Assembly (NCBI GenBank): GCA_025450955.1
Contig: JANWLJ010000037.1
Location: 1 to 7,163, forward strand
DNA from: Polyangium sp. (in: bacteria)
GTDB lineage: Bacteria; Myxococcota_A; Polyangia; Palsa-1104
Length of the DNA: 7,163 bases
Direction: 5' to 3'
The number at the start of each line of letters is the position of its first letter. Position 1 is the first letter of the stretch. Made by a program: the position numbers and the translations under genes. Under the pieces are notes generated by a model. That model had not been told where the DNA came from and ran no database searches. It worked only from the letters and a program-made list of their open reading frames with translations. Below, piece after piece: positions 5,529-7,163 of this stretch.

Positions 5529-6536
5529 ACGGCGCGATTCGTGTCAGGGATGGTGGTCTTGGTGCTCGCGTCGGGGGCGCGGGCGGGTGAGCCGCGGGCG
5601 GCGATCGCCCCGACGACGGTGGGCCAGACGGCGCCGCCCGAGCTCGAGCGCGCGTTTCAAGACGAGCTGCCGCGCGCGCTTCAGGCCTCCGGATTTTCGC
5701 TGGTGCCGCAAAACGAGATCGACGTGCGGGTGAGCGAGCGGCCCGAGGTGCTGCGCTGCACCGCCGGCGGCTGCCTGGCGGAAGAGGCCTCGCTGTTTCA
5801 CGTCGACCAGCTGATCCTGCCGCGCCTCGAGCTGCCGAAGATGGGCGGCGGCGTCACCGTCGGCCTCTCGCTCTACGACGCCGCGCAGAAGCGATCGATC
5901 GCCGAGGCGGTGACCCGCTGCTCGGCCTGCACCGCCGATCGACTGCGCGCCTCGGTGCGCGCCGCTTGCGCCCAGCTGCGCGCGAGCGCCACCGCCCCGG
6001 GCGCGCTCGAGGTGGCGACCTCGGGCGGCGTCGCGCGCCTGTCCGTCGACGGCGCGGCCAAGGGGGCGACTCCGTGGCACGGACCGCTGGCCGCCGGCGA
6101 TCACGTGGTGGTGCTGGAAGCGGGCGGCGCGCGGGTCGAGCGCGACGTCAGCATCGCGCCCGGCCAGACCGCCCGCCTCGACGTGCCGCTCGAGATCCAA
6201 AAGCCCGCCGCTCAGGTGGCGCGCTTCCGCGTGATCAAATGGATCACGCTCGCGGCCGGTCTGGCCGCGGCAGGCGCGGGCGCCGGTGTGTGGGCGATCG
6301 ACGGCCGGCCGACCTGCACCCTCTCGGGCACGCAGCGCCAATGCCCGAACCTCTACGATACTGCGCCGATCGGCGCAGCGCTGGTCGGCGTCGGCGGCGC
6401 GCTGCTCGTCACCTCGGTGGTGATGATCGCGCTCGACCACCGCGCCAAGGTTCGCGCCGCGCGCCAGACCACCGCCGCGGTAGCGCTGTCGCCGATGGCC
6501 GGTGGCGCGTCGCTGTTCGCGTTCGGCCGCTTTTAA
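5526..6536 (+). CDS. Exported PEGA-domain membrane protein
   Basis: From GTG 5526 the product is 336 residues. The signal peptide is MTARFVSGMVVLVLASGARA, with likely cleavage after Ala-Arg-Ala at residue 20; this start gives the short basic N-region, whereas GTG 5538 or ATG 5547 would lose it and the frame from 5439 only overlaps the radical SAM gene. Residues 21-155 form a domain with two cysteine pairs (Cys78/Cys83 in RCTAGGCLAEEA and Cys132/Cys135 in RCSAC), an arrangement I associate with myxobacterial exported proteins. Residues 159-222 are a PEGA-type beta domain (ARLSVDGAAKGATPW, GDHVVVLEAGG, APGQTARLDVPL). Two hydrophobic helices follow (about 239-258 and 281-303), flanking a short loop with Cys264 and Cys273. 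The protein ends FAFGRF. PEGA domains are linked to cell-surface or glycan-associated proteins; no enzyme activity is visible. The next gene begins 23 nt after the stop, so the two are probably co-transcribed. Confidence 0.85.
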   Translation: MTARFVSGMVVLVLASGARAGEPRAAIAPTTVGQTAPPELERAFQDELPRALQASGFSLVPQNEIDVRVSERPEVLRCTAGGCLAEEASLFHVDQLILPRLELPKMGGGVTVGLSLYDAAQKRSIAEAVTRCSACTADRLRASVRAACAQLRASATAPGALEVATSGGVARLSVDGAAKGATPWHGPLAAGDHVVVLEAGGARVERDVSIAPGQTARLDVPLEIQKPAAQVARFRVIKWITLAAGLAAAGAGAGVWAIDGRPTCTLSGTQRQCPNLYDTAPIGAALVGVGGALLVTSVVMIALDHRAKVRAARQTTAAVALSPMAGGASLFAFGRF

Positions 6537-6559
6537 TGGAGTTGGAAAAGGGGATTATG

Positions 6560-7163
6560 ATGTCGACGAAAATTAATCTTTGGCTGGTGCTCTTCGCGCT
6601 CGCCCCGCTGGCGACGCTCGGCTGCGACAAATCCAACAACTCCTACTGCGACGCGACGCACGCCTGCGGCAGCGGCCGCAGCTGCGACCTCACCACCAAC
6701 GAGTGCACTACCTCGCAGGATCTCGGCATGCCCGATCTCGGCGGGGGCGATCAAGGCAAAAGCGGCGACGGCGGAAGCGGCTGCGCCCCAGCCTGCACCG
6801 GCACCACCCCGATCTGCGTCGCCCCGACCTGCGAGAGCTGCAACCAAACCGCCGACGGTGAAGCCGCCTGCGCCGCCGTCTCCGCGACCACGCCCCACTG
6901 CCTCCTCACCGGCTCGGACACCGGCTCGTGCGTCGGATGCCGCGACAACAGCGACTGCACCACCTCCCCCACCAAAGCGTTTTGCGACTCGACCACCCAC
7001 ACCTGCCGCGGCTGCCTCGCCGACGCCGAGTGCACCTCGCTCGTCTGCGACGAAACCCCCGGCTCGACCACCCGCGGCGCCTGCATCGACCAAGGCCAGG
7101 TCGTCTACGTCGACGTCACCGGCAAGTGCAGCCCAAGCAACACCGGCGATATCGGATCGCCGC
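6560..7163 (+). CDS. Cysteine-rich lipoprotein, 3' partial (probable beta-helix protein)
   Basis: The frame stays open to the window end (201 residues). The start is ATG 6560, with AAAAGGGGA (6546-6554) 5 nt upstream. ATG 6557 is equally in frame, and ATG 6536, overlapping the PEGA stop as TAATG, would add eight residues. A lipoprotein signal peptide is followed by ATLGC with Cys22 as the lipid-bearing residue; Asp23 at +2 would favour inner-membrane retention by E. coli rules, which may not hold here. After Cys22 there are 21 cysteines. A first knot (30-49) is followed by a Gly/Asp linker (51-74, LGMPDLGGGD), then a long disulfide-type region. Cys-x2-Cys-x5-Cys occurs twice with a 25-residue period (124/127/133 and 149/152/158). 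The end, GQVVYVDVTGKCSPSNTGD, reads like the entry to the right-handed parallel beta-helix of myxobacterial surface proteins; that part lies outside the window. Role unknown, presumably envelope or surface. Confidence 0.88.
   Translation, partial: MSTKINLWLVLFALAPLATLGCDKSNNSYCDATHACGSGRSCDLTTNECTTSQDLGMPDLGGGDQGKSGDGGSGCAPACTGTTPICVAPTCESCNQTADGEAACAAVSATTPHCLLTGSDTGSCVGCRDNSDCTTSPTKAFCDSTTHTCRGCLADAECTSLVCDETPGSTTRGACIDQGQVVYVDVTGKCSPSNTGDIGSP

Overview
The window is GC-rich DNA with C/G-ending codons. It is densely packed, with most gene junctions overlapping, and every credible gene is on the + strand. The gene content suggests a member of Myxococcota (the former Deltaproteobacteria). The strongest pointers are a PEGA-domain exported protein whose N-terminal domain carries cysteine pairs, and a cysteine-rich lipoprotein with a Pro-Asp-Leu/Gly linker. 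I infer this from protein style, since no marker gene is present.

Left block (1-3432): five genes form one tightly coupled operon. A nucleotide-sugar epimerase/dehydratase (5' end outside the window) is followed by an ABC-2 type ATPase, its six-helix permease, a 201-residue three-helix membrane protein of unknown function, and a 102-residue protein that looks like a shrunken XdhC C-terminal Rossmann domain. All four junctions are 4-nt overlaps (ATGA or GTGA), so the genes are probably translated together. The ATPase and permease form an exporter-type ABC system of unknown substrate. The two small proteins may be accessory to it.

Middle (3433-3619): this 187-bp stretch is the only sizeable non-coding region and it looks like a full regulatory region. 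It holds two palindromes of identical geometry, TGCAC-N6-GTGCA, 68 bp apart. Next comes a good sigma-54 type -24/-12 element (GG at 3571-3572, TTGC at 3581-3584). A strong Shine-Dalgarno (3601-3610) then leads to the ATG at 3620. The predicted transcription start near 3596 puts the palindromes at about -142 and -74, the usual place for sites of NtrC-type activators. The half-site TGCAC(C) is the one I recall for NtrC, but the dyad is one base shorter.

Right block (3620-7163): the controlled gene is a 616-residue radical SAM enzyme of the COG1964/MJ0619-like family, which includes archaeal tetraether lipid synthase (Tes). It is followed by a PEGA-domain exported protein, whose start is overlaid by a perfect 8-bp hairpin, and by a cysteine-rich lipoprotein that runs off the window end and probably continues into a beta-helix domain. 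The most noteworthy combination is a Tes-like lipid or cofactor radical SAM enzyme under apparent sigma-54/enhancer control in a bacterium.
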